Below are positions 10,583 to 22,819 of a stretch of 64,000 nucleotides of DNA, piece after piece (position 1 is the stretch's first letter; every line of letters starts with the position of its first letter). A program made the translations under genes and the position numbers. The notes beneath the pieces were generated by a model. That model did no database searches. It was not told the DNA's origin and saw nothing but the letters and a program-made list of their open reading frames with translations. Source of the stretch: Petrolisthes cinctipes (taxonomy: Eukaryota > Arthropoda > Malacostraca > Decapoda > Porcellanidae); NCBI GenBank assembly GCA_033782935.1, contig JAWQEG010001395.1:466501-530500 (forward strand). The letters run 5' to 3'.

Positions 10583-11175
10583 TGTACAGTACTGTAGAGG
10601 AGGGTAACACCACAGCTGCCCCACTTGAAGCAAAATAAGCCAGAACACCTTCTGACATAACAAACACAAGAGGGCCAACCTCCTTACCTCCAATTTCTCG
10701 CTGTCATCTCTTTACAAACAAAGAGAGAGAGAGAGAGAGGGAGAGAAAGTGGGAGAGAGAGAGAAAGGGAGAGAAAGTAGAAAGAGAGAGAGAGAAGAAT
10801 TGGGTGGAGCTTAGACAAGAACTCCACCCCTATCTGAATAGACTTGGCATCTTCCAAAACAGAATGTATATAAGCAGTGAAGTTGAACTAATATGTAGGA
10901 TTTCCTAAACTGACTCCCAGGGCTATAACCTGTCTCCATAAGAGAGAGACACAGGCATATCAGACAAGGCATTAAATATAATTCCCTGTATAGAGATAAG
11001 TATGTATAAATAAATTAAGCCTAAAGAAACTTGTGCAGTCACTTTACCTAAGAACACCACTACGCCGAGCTCGCTACCTAATACCACAACAACAACAACA
11101 ACTACTACGACTACACTTCGGACTAAGGTACTGTATCAGATCCTGAACGAGTTAAAGCCTTAGAGGACTGGTACA
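10583..11175 (+). repeat. 3' LTR
   Basis: This is the second copy of the 593-bp LTR, with the same start, end and internal tracts as 2562-3154 and no mismatch seen by eye. It is followed by the second CTCT and then by satellite in the phase expected from the left flank. Its AATAAA at 11009-11014 would serve as the element's poly(A) signal. Confidence 0.97.
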
Positions 11176-11179
11176 CTCT
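11176..11179 (+). other. Target-site duplication, right copy (CTCT)
   Basis: CTCT directly after the 3' LTR matches 2558-2561. The satellite continues from here with AACACGGAGTAGG, as in uninterrupted copies elsewhere. Confidence 0.9.
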
Positions 11180-13249
11180 AACACGGAGTAGGCATGTACA
11201 GATACCTTCTGGGACCTCTAAATATCGAATTTTCGGGTGTTTTGGGACTGAATTTGAGATATCGATTTTTTGGCACCTAAAATGTCGATTTTTAGCATGT
11301 TTTTAGCCTATATTTTGAAAATATTCTAGCACTGTGTAGGCATGTACAGATTGCTTCTGGGACCCCAAAATATTGAATTTTCGGGTGTTTTGAGCCTGAA
11401 TTTGAGATATAAACGGGTACAGAAGATACATGCACATATTGACTTTGGGCATCTAAAATATCGATTTTAAGCATGTTTTGGGCCTGTATTTTGAAAATAC
11501 TCTAACACTGAGTAGGCATGTACAGATTGCTTCTGGGACCCCAAAATATTGAATTTTCGGGTGTTTTGAGCCTGAATTTGAGATATAAACGGGTACTGAA
11601 GATGCATACACATATCGACTTTTGGGCACCTAAAAGATCGATTTTCAGTATGTTTTGAGCATGTATTTTGAAAATACTCTAACACGGAGTAGGCATGTAC
11701 AGATCGCTTCTGGGACCCCTAAATATCGAATTTTCGGGTGTTTTGGGACTGAATTTGAGATATCGACTTTTTGGCACCTAAAAGATCGATTTTTAGCATG
11801 TTTTTAGCCTATATTTTGAAAATATTCTAGCACTGAGTAGGCATGTACAGATTGCTTCTGGGAGCCCAAAATATTGAATTTTTGGGTGTTTTCAGCCTGA
11901 ATTTGAGATATAAACGGGTACAGAAGATACATGCACATATTGACTTTGGGCACCAAAAATATCGATTTTCAGCATGTTTTGGGCCTGAATTTTGAAAATA
12001 CTCTAACACGGAGTAGGCATGTACAGATCGCTTCTGGGACCCCAAAATATCGAATTTTCGGGTGTTTAGGGCCAGAATTTGAGATATAAACGGGTACAGA
12101 AGATGCATGCACATATCGACTTTTTGGCACCTGAAAGATCGATTTTCAGTATGTTTTTGGCCTGTATTTTGAAAATACACTAACACGGAGTAGGCATGTA
12201 CAGATACCTTCTGGGACCTCTAAATATCGAATTTTCGGGTGTTTTGGGACTGAATTTGAGATATCGACTTTTTGGCACCTAAAAGATCGATTTTTAGCAT
12301 GTTTTTAGCCTATATTTTGAATATATTCTAGCACTGTGTAGGCATGTACAGATTGCTTCAGGGACCCCAAAATATTGAATTTTCGGGTGTTTTGTGCCTG
12401 AATTTGAGATATAAACGGGTACAGAAGATACATGCACATATTGACTTTGGGCATCTAAAATATCGATTTTCAGCATGTTTTGGGCCTGTATTTTGAAAAT
12501 ACTCTAACACTGAGTAGGCATGTACAGATTGCTTCTGGGACCCCAAAATATTGAATTTTCGGGTGTTTTGAGCCTGAATTTGAGATATAAACGGGTACTG
12601 AAGATGCATGCACATATCGACTTTTGTGCACCTAAAAGATCGATTTTCAGTATGTTTTGAGCATGTATTTTGAAAATACTTTAACACGGAGTAGGCATGT
12701 ACAGATCGCTTCTGGGAACCCTATATATCGAATTTTCGGGTGTTTTGGGACTGAATTTGAGATATCGACTTTTTGGCACCTAAAAGATCGATTTTTAGCA
12801 TGTTTTTAGCCTATATTTTGAAAATATTCTAGCACTGAGTAGGCATGTACAGATTGCTTCTGGGAGCCCAAAATATTGAATTTTCGGATGTTTTGAGCCT
12901 GAATTTGAGATATAAACGGGTACAGAAGATACATGCACATATTGACTTTGGGCACCAAAAATATCGATTTTCAGCATGTTTTGGGCCTGAATTTTGAAAA
13001 TACTATAACACGGAGTAGGCATGTACAGATCGCTTCTGGGACCCCAAAATATCGAATTTTCGGGTGTTTAGGGCCAGAATTTGAGATATAAACGGGTACA
13101 GAAGATGCATGCACATATCGACTTTTGGGCACCTGAAAGATCGATTTTCAGTATGTTTTTGGCCTGTATTTTGAAAATACTCTAACACGGAGTAGGCATG
13201 TACAGATACTTTCTGGGACCTCTAAATATCGAATTTTCGGGTGTTTTCG

Positions 13250-14916
13250 GACTGAATTTGAGATATCGATTTTTTGGCACCAAAAATGTCGATTTTTAGC
13301 ATGTTTTTAGCCTATATTTTGAAAATATTCTAGCACTGTGTAGGCATGTACAGATTGCTTCTGGGACCCCAAAATATTGAATTTTCGGGTGTTTTGAGCC
13401 TGAATTTGAGATATAAACGGGTACAGAAGATACATGCACATATTGACTTTGGGCATCTAAAATATCGATTTTCAGCATGTTTTAGGCCTGTATTTTGAAA
13501 ATACTCTAACACTGAGTAGGCATGTACAGATTGTTTCTGGGACCCCAAAATATTGAATTTTCAGGTGTTTTGAGCCTGAATTTGAGATATAAACGGGTAC
13601 TGAAGATGCATGCACATATCGACTTTTGTGCACCTAAAAGATCGATTTTCAGTATGTTTTGAGCATGTATTTTGAAAATACTCTAACACGGAGTAGGCAT
13701 GTACAGATCGCTTCTGGGACCCCTAAATATCGAATTTTCGGGTGTTTTGGGACTGAATTTGAGATATCGACTTTTTGGCACCTAAAAGATCGATTTTTAG
13801 CATGTTTTTAGCCTATATTTTGAAAATATTCTAGCACTGAGTAGGCATGTACAGATTGCTTCTGGGACCCCAAAATATTGAATTTTTGGGTGTTTTGAGC
13901 CTGAATTTGAGATATAAACGGGTACAGAAGATACATGCACATATTGACTTTGGGCACCAAAAATATCGATTTTCAGCATGTTTTCGGCCTGAATTTTGAA
14001 AATACTCTAACACGGAGTAGGCATGTACAGATCGCTTCTGGGACCCCAAAATAACGAATTTTCGGGTGTTTAGGGCCAGAATTTGAGATATAAACGGGTA
14101 CAGAAGATGCATGCACATATCGACTTTTGGGCATCTAAAATATCGATTTTCAGCATGTTTTGGGCCTGTATTTTGAAAATACTCTAACACTGAGTAGGCA
14201 TGTACAGATTGCTTCTGGGACCCCAAAATATTGAATTTTCGGGTGTTTTGAGCCTGAATTTGAGATATAAACGGGTACTGAAGATGCATGCACATATCGA
14301 CTTTTGTGCACCTAAAAGATCGATTTTCAGTATGTTTTGAGCATGTATTTTGAAAATACTCTAACACGGAGTAGGCATGTACAGATCGCTTCTGGGACCC
14401 CTATATATCGAATTTTCGGGTGTTTTGGGACTGAATTTGAGATATCGACTTTTTGGCACCTAAAAGATCGATTTTTAGCATGTTTTTAGCCTATATTTTG
14501 AAAATATTCTAGCACTGAGTAGGCATGTACAGATTGCTTCTGGGAGCCCAAAATATTGAATTTTCGGGTGTTTTGAGCCTGAATTTGAGATATAAACGGG
14601 TACAGAAGATACATGCACATATTGACTTTGGGCACCAAAAATATCGATTTTCAGCATGTTTTGGGCCTGAATTTTGAAAATACTCTTACACGGAGTAGGC
14701 ATGTACAGATCGCTTCTGGGACCCCAAAATATCGAATTTTCGGGTGTTTAGGGCCAGAATTTGAGATATAAACGGGTACAGAAGATGCATGCACATATCG
14801 ACTTTTGGGCACCTGAAAGATCGATTTTCAGTATATTTTGAAAATACTCTAACACGCAGTAGGCATGTACAGATACTTTCTGGGACCTCTAAATATCGAA
14901 TTTTCGGGTGTTTTGG
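13250..14916 (+). repeat. 1,667-bp tandem duplication, copy 1
   Basis: Landmarks in this block recur 1667 bp later: 13296/14963, 13797/15464, 14475/16142, 14789/16456. A rare 13-bp deletion (CAGTATATTTTG in place of the longer CAGTATGTTTTTGG form) occurs at 14829 and 16496. The exact borders cannot be fixed because the flanks are also satellite. Confidence 0.9.
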
Positions 14917-16583
14917 GACTGAATTTGAGATATCGATTTTTTGGCACCAAAAATGTCGATTTTTAGCATGTTTTTAGCCTATATTTTGAAAATATTCTAG
15001 CACTGTGTAGGCATGTACAGATTGCTTCTGGGACCCCAAAATATTGAATTTTCGGGTGTTTTGAGCCTGAATTTGAGATATAAACGGGTACAGAAGATAC
15101 ATGCACATATTGACTTTGGGCATCTAAAATATCGATTTTCAGCATGTTTTAGGCCTGTATTTTGAAAATACTCTAACACTGAGTAGGCATGTACAGATTG
15201 TTTCTGGGACCCCAAAATATTGAATTTTCAGGTGTTTTGAGCCTGAATTTGAGATATAAACGGGTACTGAAGATGCATGCACATATCGACTTTTGTGCAC
15301 CTAAAAGATCGATTTTCAGTATGTTTTGAGCATGTATTTTGAAAATACTCTAACACGGAGTAGGCATGTACAGATCGCTTCTGGGACCCCTAAATATCGA
15401 ATTTTCGGGTGTTTTGGGACTGAATTTGAGATATCGACTTTTTGGCACCTAAAAGATCGATTTTTAGCATGTTTTTAGCCTATATTTTGAAAATATTCTA
15501 GCACTGAGTAGGCATGTACAGATTGCTTCTGGGACCCCAAAATATTGAATTTTTGGGTGTTTTGAGCCTGAATTTGAGATATAAACGGGTACAGAAGATA
15601 CATGCACATATTGACTTTGGGCACCAAAAATATCGATTTTCAGCATGTTTTCGGCCTGAATTTTGAAAATACTCTAACACGGAGTAGGCATGTACAGATC
15701 GCTTCTGGGACCCCAAAATAACGAATTTTCGGGTGTTTAGGGCCAGAATTTGAGATATAAACGGGTACAGAAGATGCATGCACATATCGACTTTTGGGCA
15801 TCTAAAATATCGATTTTCAGCATGTTTTGGGCCTGTATTTTGAAAATACTCTAACACTGAGTAGGCATGTACAGATTGCTTCTGGGACCCCAAAATATTG
15901 AATTTTCGGGTGTTTTGAGCCTGAATTTGAGATATAAACGGGTACTGAAGATGCATGCACATATCGACTTTTGTGCACCTAAAAGATCGATTTTCAGTAT
16001 GTTTTGAGCATGTATTTTGAAAATACTCTAACACGGAGTAGGCATGTACAGATCGCTTCTGGGACCCCTATATATCGAATTTTCGGGTGTTTTGGGACTG
16101 AATTTGAGATATCGACTTTTTGGCACCTAAAAGATCGATTTTTAGCATGTTTTTAGCCTATATTTTGAAAATATTCTAGCACTGAGTAGGCATGTACAGA
16201 TTGCTTCTGGGAGCCCAAAATATTGAATTTTCGGGTGTTTTGAGCCTGAATTTGAGATATAAACGGGTACAGAAGATACATGCACATATTGACTTTGGGC
16301 ACCAAAAATATCGATTTTCAGCATGTTTTGGGCCTGAATTTTGAAAATACTCTTACACGGAGTAGGCATGTACAGATCGCTTCTGGGACCCCAAAATATC
16401 GAATTTTCGGGTGTTTAGGGCCAGAATTTGAGATATAAACGGGTACAGAAGATGCATGCACATATCGACTTTTGGGCACCTGAAAGATCGATTTTCAGTA
16501 TATTTTGAAAATACTCTAACACGCAGTAGGCATGTACAGATACTTTCTGGGACCTCTAAATATCGAATTTTCGGGTGTTTTGG
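14917..16583 (+). repeat. 1,667-bp tandem duplication, copy 2
   Basis: Matches the preceding block, including the rare GTTTTAGGCCTG variant (13481 and 15148), which reads GTTTTGGGCCTG at 16815. Copy 2 must therefore end before 16815. I saw no difference between the copies in the parts compared. Confidence 0.9.
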
Positions 16584-17445
16584 GACTGAATTTGAGATAT
16601 CGATTTTTTGGCACCAAAAATGTCGATTTTTAGCATGTTTTTAGCCTATATTTTGAAAATATTCTAGCACTGTGTAGGCATGTACAGATTGCTTCTGGGA
16701 CCCCAAAATATTGAATTTTCGGGTGTTTTGAGCCTGAATTTGAGATATAAACGGGTACAGAAGATACATGCACATATTGACTTTGGGCATCTAAAATATC
16801 GATTTTCAGCATGTTTTGGGCCTGTATTTTGAAAATACTCTAACACTGAGTAGGCATGTACAGATTGTTTCTGGGACCCCAAAATATTGAATTTTCAGGT
16901 GTTTTGAGCCTGAATTTGAGATATAAACGGGTACTGAAGATGCATGCACATATCGACTTTTGTGCACCTAAAAGATCGATTTTCAGTATGTTTTGAGCAT
17001 GTATTTTGAAAATACTCTAACACGGAGTAGGCATGTACAGATCGCTTCTGGGACCCCAAAATATCGAATTTTCGGGTGTTTAGGGCCAGAATTTGAGATA
17101 TAAACGGGTACAGAAGATGCATGCACATATCGACTTTTGGGCACCTGAAAGATCGATTTTCAGTATGTTTTTGGCCTGTATTTTGAAAATACTCTAACAC
17201 GGAGTAGGCATGTACAGATACCTTCTGGGACCTCTAAATATCGAATTTTCGGGTGTTTTGGGACTGAATTTGAGATATCGACTTTTTGGCACCTAAAAGA
17301 TCGATTTTTAGCATGTTTTTAGCCTATATTTTGAAAATATTCTAGCACTGTGTAGGCATGTACAGATTGCTTCTGGGACCCCAAAATATTGAATTTTCGG
17401 GTGTTTTGAGCCTGAATTTGAGATATAAACGGGTACAGAAGATAC

Positions 17446-18925
17446 ATGCACATATCGACTTTTGTGCACCTAAAAGATCGATTTTCAGTATGTTTTGAGC
17501 ATGTATTTTGAAAATACTCTAACACGGAGTAGGCATGTACAGATCGCTTCTGGGACCCCTAAATATCGAATTTTCGGGTGTTTTGGGACTGAATTTGAGA
17601 TATCGACTTTTTGGCACCTAAAAGATCGATTTTTAGCATGTTTTTAGCCTATATTTTGAAAATATTCTAGCACTGAGTAGGCATGTACAGATTGCTTCTG
17701 GGACCCCAAAATATTGAATTTTTGGGTGTTTTGAGCCTGAATTTGAGATATAAACGGGTACAGAAGATACATGCACATATTGACTTTGGGCACCAAAAAT
17801 ATCGATTTTCAGCATGTTTTGGGCCTGAATTTTGAAAATACTCTAACACGGAGTAGGCATGTACAGATCGCTTCTGGGACCCCAAAATATCGAATTTTCG
17901 GGTGTTTAGGGCCAGAATTTGAGATATAAACGGGTACAGAAGATGCATGCACATATCGACTTTTGGGCACCTAAAAGATCGATTTTCAGTATGTTTTTGG
18001 CCTGTATTTTGAAAATACTCTAACACGGAGTAGGCATGTACAGATACCTTCTGGGACTTCTAAATATCGAATTTTCGGGTGTTTAGGGCCAGAATTTGAG
18101 ATATAAACGGGTACAGAAGATGCATGCACATATCGACTTTTGGGCACCTGAAAGATCGATTTTCAGTATGTTTTGAGCATGTATTTTGAAAATACTCTAA
18201 CACGGAGTAGGCATGTACAGATCGCTTCTGGGACCCCTAAATATCGAATTTTCGGGTGTTTTGGGACTGAATTTGAGATATCGACTTTTTGGCACCTAAA
18301 AGATCGATTTTTAGCCTGTTTTTAGCCTATATTTAGAAAATATTCTAGCACTGTGTAGGCATGTACAGATTGCTTCTGGGACCCAAAAATATTGAATTTT
18401 CGGGTGTTTTGAGCCTGAATTTGAGATATAAACGGGTACAGAAGATACATGCACATATTGACTTTTAGCATCAAAAATATCGATTTTCAGCATGTTTTGG
18501 GCCTGAATTTTGAAAATACTCTAACACGGAGTAGGCATGTACAGATACCTTCTGGGACCTCTAAATATCGAATTTTCGGGTGTTTTGGGACTGAATTTGA
18601 GATATCGATTTTTTGGCACCTAAAATGTCGATTTTTAGCATGTTTTTAGCCTATATTTTGAAAATATTCTAGCACTGTGTAGACATGCACAGATTGCTTC
18701 TGGGACCCCAAAATATTGAATTTTCGGGTGTTTTGAGCCTGAATTTGAGATATAAACGGGTACTGAAGATGCATGCACATATCGACTTTTGTGCAACTAA
18801 AGGATCGATTTTCAGTATGTTTTAAGCATGTATTTTGAAAATACTCTAACACGGAGTAGACATGTACAGATCGCTTCTGGGACCCCTAAATATCGAATTT
18901 TCGGGTGTTTTGGGACTGAATTTGA
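17446..18925 (+). repeat. About 1.5-kb block duplicated at an offset of 2,999 bp, copy 1
   Basis: Contains the rare variant TTTTTAGCCTGTTTTTAGCC near 18306 and the TTTTAGCATCAAAAATATCG variant near 18462. Both recur 2999 bp later. A few single-base differences exist between copies, for example near 18684 and 18050. Confidence 0.85.
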
Positions 18926-20444
18926 GATATCGACTTTTTGACACCTAAAAGATCGATTTTTAGCATGTTTTTAGCCTATATTTTGAAAATATTCTAGCAC
19001 TGTACAGATTGCTTCTGGGACCCCAAAATATTGAATTTTCGGGTGTTTTGAGCCTGAATTTGAGATATAAACGGGTACTGAAGATGCATGCACATATCGA
19101 CTTTTGTGCACCTAAAAGATCGATTTTCAGTATGTTTTGGGCCTGAAATTTGAAAATACTCTAACACGGAGTAGTCATGTACAGATCGCTTCTGGGACCC
19201 CAAAATATCGAGTTTTCGGGTGTTTAGGGCCAGAATTTGAGATATAAACGGGTACAGAAGATGCATGCACATATCGTCTTTTGGGCACGTAAAAGATCGA
19301 TTTTCAGTATGTTTTTGGCCTGTAATTTGAAAATACTCTAACCCGGAGTAGGCATGTACAGATGTACCTTCTGGGACCTCTAAATATCGAATTTTCGGGT
19401 GTTTTGGGACTGAATTTGAGATATCGATTTTTTGGCACCTAAAATGTCGATTTTTAACATGTTTTTAGCCAATATTTTGAAAATATTCTAGCACTGAGTA
19501 GGCATGTACAGATTGCTTCTGGGACCCCAAAATATTGAATTTTCGGGTGTTTTGAGCGTGAATTTGAGATATAAACGGGTACAGAAGATACATGCACATA
19601 TTGTCTTTGGGCATCTAAAATATCGATTTTTAGCATGTTTTGGGTCTGTATTTTGAAAATACTCTAACACTGAGTAGGCATGTACAGATTGCTTCTGGGA
19701 CCCCAAAATATTGAATTTTCGGGTGTTTTGAGCCTGAATTTGAGATATAAACGGGTACAGAAGATACATGCACATATTGTCTTTGGGCATCTAAAATATC
19801 GATTTTTAGCATGTTTTGGGTCTGTATTTTGAAAATACTCTACAACTGAGTAGGCATGTACAGATTGCTTCTGGGACCCCAAAATATCGAATTTTCGGGT
19901 GTTTTGAGCCTGAATTTGAGATATAAACGGGTACTGAAGATGCATGCACATATCAACTTATGTACACCTAAAAGATCGATTTTCAGTATGTTTTGAGCAT
20001 GTATTTTGAAAATACTCTAACACGGAGTAGGCATGTACAGATCGCTTCTGGGACCCCTAAATATCGAATTTTCGGGTGTTTTGGGACTGAATTTGAGATA
20101 TCGACCTTTTGGCACCTAAAAGATCGATTTTTAGCATGTTTTTAGCCTATATTTTGAAAATATTCTAGCACTGAGTAGGCATGTACAGATTGCTTCTGGG
20201 ACCCCAAAATATTGAATTTTCGGGTGTTTTGAGCCTGAATTTGAGATATAAACGGGTACAGAAGATACATGCACATATTGACTTTGGGCATCTCAAATAT
20301 CGATTTTCAGCATGTTTTGGGCCTGTATTTTGAAAACACTCTAACACTGAGTAGGCATGTACAGATTGCTTCTGGGACCCCAAAATATTGAATTTTCGGG
20401 TGTTTTGAGCCTGAATTTGAGATATAAACGGGTACTGAAGATGC
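18926..20444 (+). repeat. Satellite with disturbed trimer order
   Basis: Holds the first 10-bp deletion monomer (CACTGTACAGATT near 19000) and a tandem duplication of a single A monomer: two consecutive A units with TTGTCTTTGGGCATCT near 19600 and 19776, 176 bp apart. The 501-bp rhythm is broken here. Confidence 0.85.
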
Positions 20445-21924
20445 ATGCACATATCGACTTTTGTGCACCTAAAAGATCGATTTTCAGTATGTTTTGAGCA
20501 TGTATTTTGAAAATACTCTAACACGGAGTAGGCATGTACAGATCGCTTCTGGGACCCCTAAATATCGAATTTTCGGGTGTTTTGGGACTGAATTTGAGAT
20601 ATCGACATTTTGGCACCTAAAAGATCGATTTTTAGCATGTTTTTAGCCTATATTTTGAAAATATTCTAGCACTGAGTAGGCATGTACAGATTGCTTCTGG
20701 GACCCCAAAATATTGAATTTTTGGGTGTTTTGAGCCTGAATTTGAGATATAAACGGGTACAGAAGATACATGCACATATTGACTTTGGGCACCAAAAATA
20801 TCGATTTTCAGCATGTTTTGGGCCTGAATTTTGAAAATACTCTAACACGGAGTAGGCATGTACAGATCGCTTCTGGGACCCCAAAATATCGAATTTTCGG
20901 GTGTTTAGGGCCAGAATTTTAGATATAAACGGGTACAGAAGATGCATTTACATATCGACTTTTGGGCACCTAAAAGATCGATTTTCAGTATGTTTTTGGC
21001 CTGTATTTTGAAAATACTCTAACACGGAGTAGGCATGTACAGATACCTTCTGGGACCTCTAAATATCGAATTTTCGGGTGTTTAGGGCCAGAATTTGAGA
21101 TATAAACGGGTACAGAAGATGCATGCACATATCGACTTTTGGGCACCTGAAAGATCGATTTTCAGTATGTTTTGAGCATGTATTTTGAAAATACTCTAAC
21201 ACGGAGTAGGCATGTACAGATCGCTTCTGGGACCTCTAAATATCGAATTTTCGGGTGTTTTGGGACTGAATTTGAGATATCGACTTTTTGGCACCTAAAA
21301 GATCGATTTTTAGCCTGTTTTTAGCCTATATTTAGAAAATATTCTAGCACTGTGTAGGCATGTACAGATTGCTTCTGGGACCCAAAAATATTGAATTTTC
21401 GGGTGTTTTGAGCCTGAATTTGAGATATAAACGGGTACAGAAGATACATGCACATATTGACTTTTAGCATCAAAAATATCGATTTTCAGCATGTTTTGGG
21501 CCTGAATTTTGAAAATACTCTAACACGGAGTAGGCATGTACAGATACCTTCTGGGACCTCTAAATATCGAATTTTCGGGTGTTTTGGGACTGAATTTGAG
21601 ATATCGATTTTTTGGCACCTAAAATGTCGATTTTTAGCATGTTTTTAGCCTATATTTTGAAAATATTCTAGCACTGTGTAGACATGTACAGATTGCTTCT
21701 GGGACCCCAAAATATTGAATTTTCGGGTGTTTTGAGCCTGAATTTGAGATATAAACGGGTACTGAAGATGCATGCACATATCGACTTTTGTGCACCTAAA
21801 GGATCGATTTTCAGTATGTTTTGAGCATGTATTTTGAAAATACTCTAACACGGAGTAGACATGTACAGATCGCTTCTGGGACCCCTAAATATCGAATTTT
21901 CGGGTGTTTTGGGACTGAATTTGA
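20445..21924 (+). repeat. About 1.5-kb block duplicated at an offset of 2,999 bp, copy 2
   Basis: Second copy of 17446-18925. Correspondence ends near 21924, where this copy runs GATATAAACGGG while copy 1 runs GATATCGAC. The blocks are separated by about 1.5 kb of other satellite copies. Confidence 0.85.
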
Positions 21925-22819
21925 GATATAAACGGGTACAGAAGATGCATGCACATATCGACTTTAGGGCACCTAAAAGATCGATTTTCAGTATGTTTTT
22001 GGCCTGTATTTTGAAAATACTCTAACACGGAGTAAGCATGTACAGATACCTTCTGGGACCTCTAAATATCGAATTTTCGGGTGTTTTGGGAGTGAATTTG
22101 AGATATCGATTTTTTGGCACCTAAAATGTCGATTTTTAGCATGTTTTTAGCCTATATTTTGAAAATATTCTAGCACTGTGTAGGCATGTCCAGATTGCTT
22201 CTGGGACCCGAAAATATTGAATTTTCGGGTGTTTTGAGCCTGAATTTGAGATATAAACGGGTACTGAAGATGCATGCACATATCGACTTTTGTGCACCTA
22301 AAAGATCGATTTTCAGTATGTTTTGAGCATGAATTTTGAAAATACTCTAACACGGAGTAGGCATGTACAGATCGCTTCTGGGACCCCTAAATATCGAATT
22401 TTCGGGTGTTTTGGGACTGAATTTGAGATATCGACTTTTTGGCACATAAAAGATCGATTTTTAGCATGTTTTTAGCCTATATTTTGAAAATATTCTAGCA
22501 CTGTACAGATTGCTTCTGGGTCCCGAAAATATTGAATTTTCGGGTGTTTTGAGCCTGAATTTGAGATATAAACGGGTACAGAAGATACATGCACATATTG
22601 ACTTTGGGCACCAAAAATATCGATTTTCAGCATGTTTTGGGCCTGAATTTTGAAAATACTCTAAGACGGAGTAGGCATGTACAGATTGCTTCTGGGACCC
22701 CAAAATATAGAATTTTCGGATATTTAGGGCCAGAATTTGAGATATAAACGGGTACAGAAGATGCATGCACATATCGACTTTTGGGCACCTAAAAGATCGA
22801 TTTTCAGTATGTTTTTGGC

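Larger units (their letters stand above)
2562..11175 (+). mobile_element. Degenerate Ty3/gypsy-type LTR retrotransposon (8,614 bp)
   Basis: The element is bounded by two 593-bp direct repeats that begin TGTAC and end GTACA. It is flanked by CTCT on both sides. Domain remnants read in the order gag, protease, RT, RNase H, integrase. Integrase after RNase H is the Ty3/gypsy order; in Ty1/copia integrase comes before RT. All domains read on the plus strand, in the same direction as both LTRs. Coding capacity is lost: each Pol domain is split among frames and several catalytic residues are changed. The 2.4 kb between integrase and the 3' LTR would fit an env-like third ORF or a long 3' untranslated region. 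Only one copy lies in the window. Confidence 0.95.

Noticed and set aside
10454..10693. Minus-strand open frame crossing into the 3' LTR
   Set aside because: It overlaps the LTR border and resembles no protein I know. The same LTR part gives another shadow frame at 2446-2646 on the other side.
13022..13200. CENP-B box in the satellite
   Set aside because: I looked on both strands for TTCG-N4-A-N2-CGGG. Monomers contain TTCGGG and CCCGAAA, but the required spacing is not met, so no box is claimed.
14789..14977. Plus-strand open frames of about 62-66 codons in the satellite
   Set aside because: They occur only where a monomer junction removes a stop and repeat exactly with the duplicated blocks. 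There is no sign of coding constraint.
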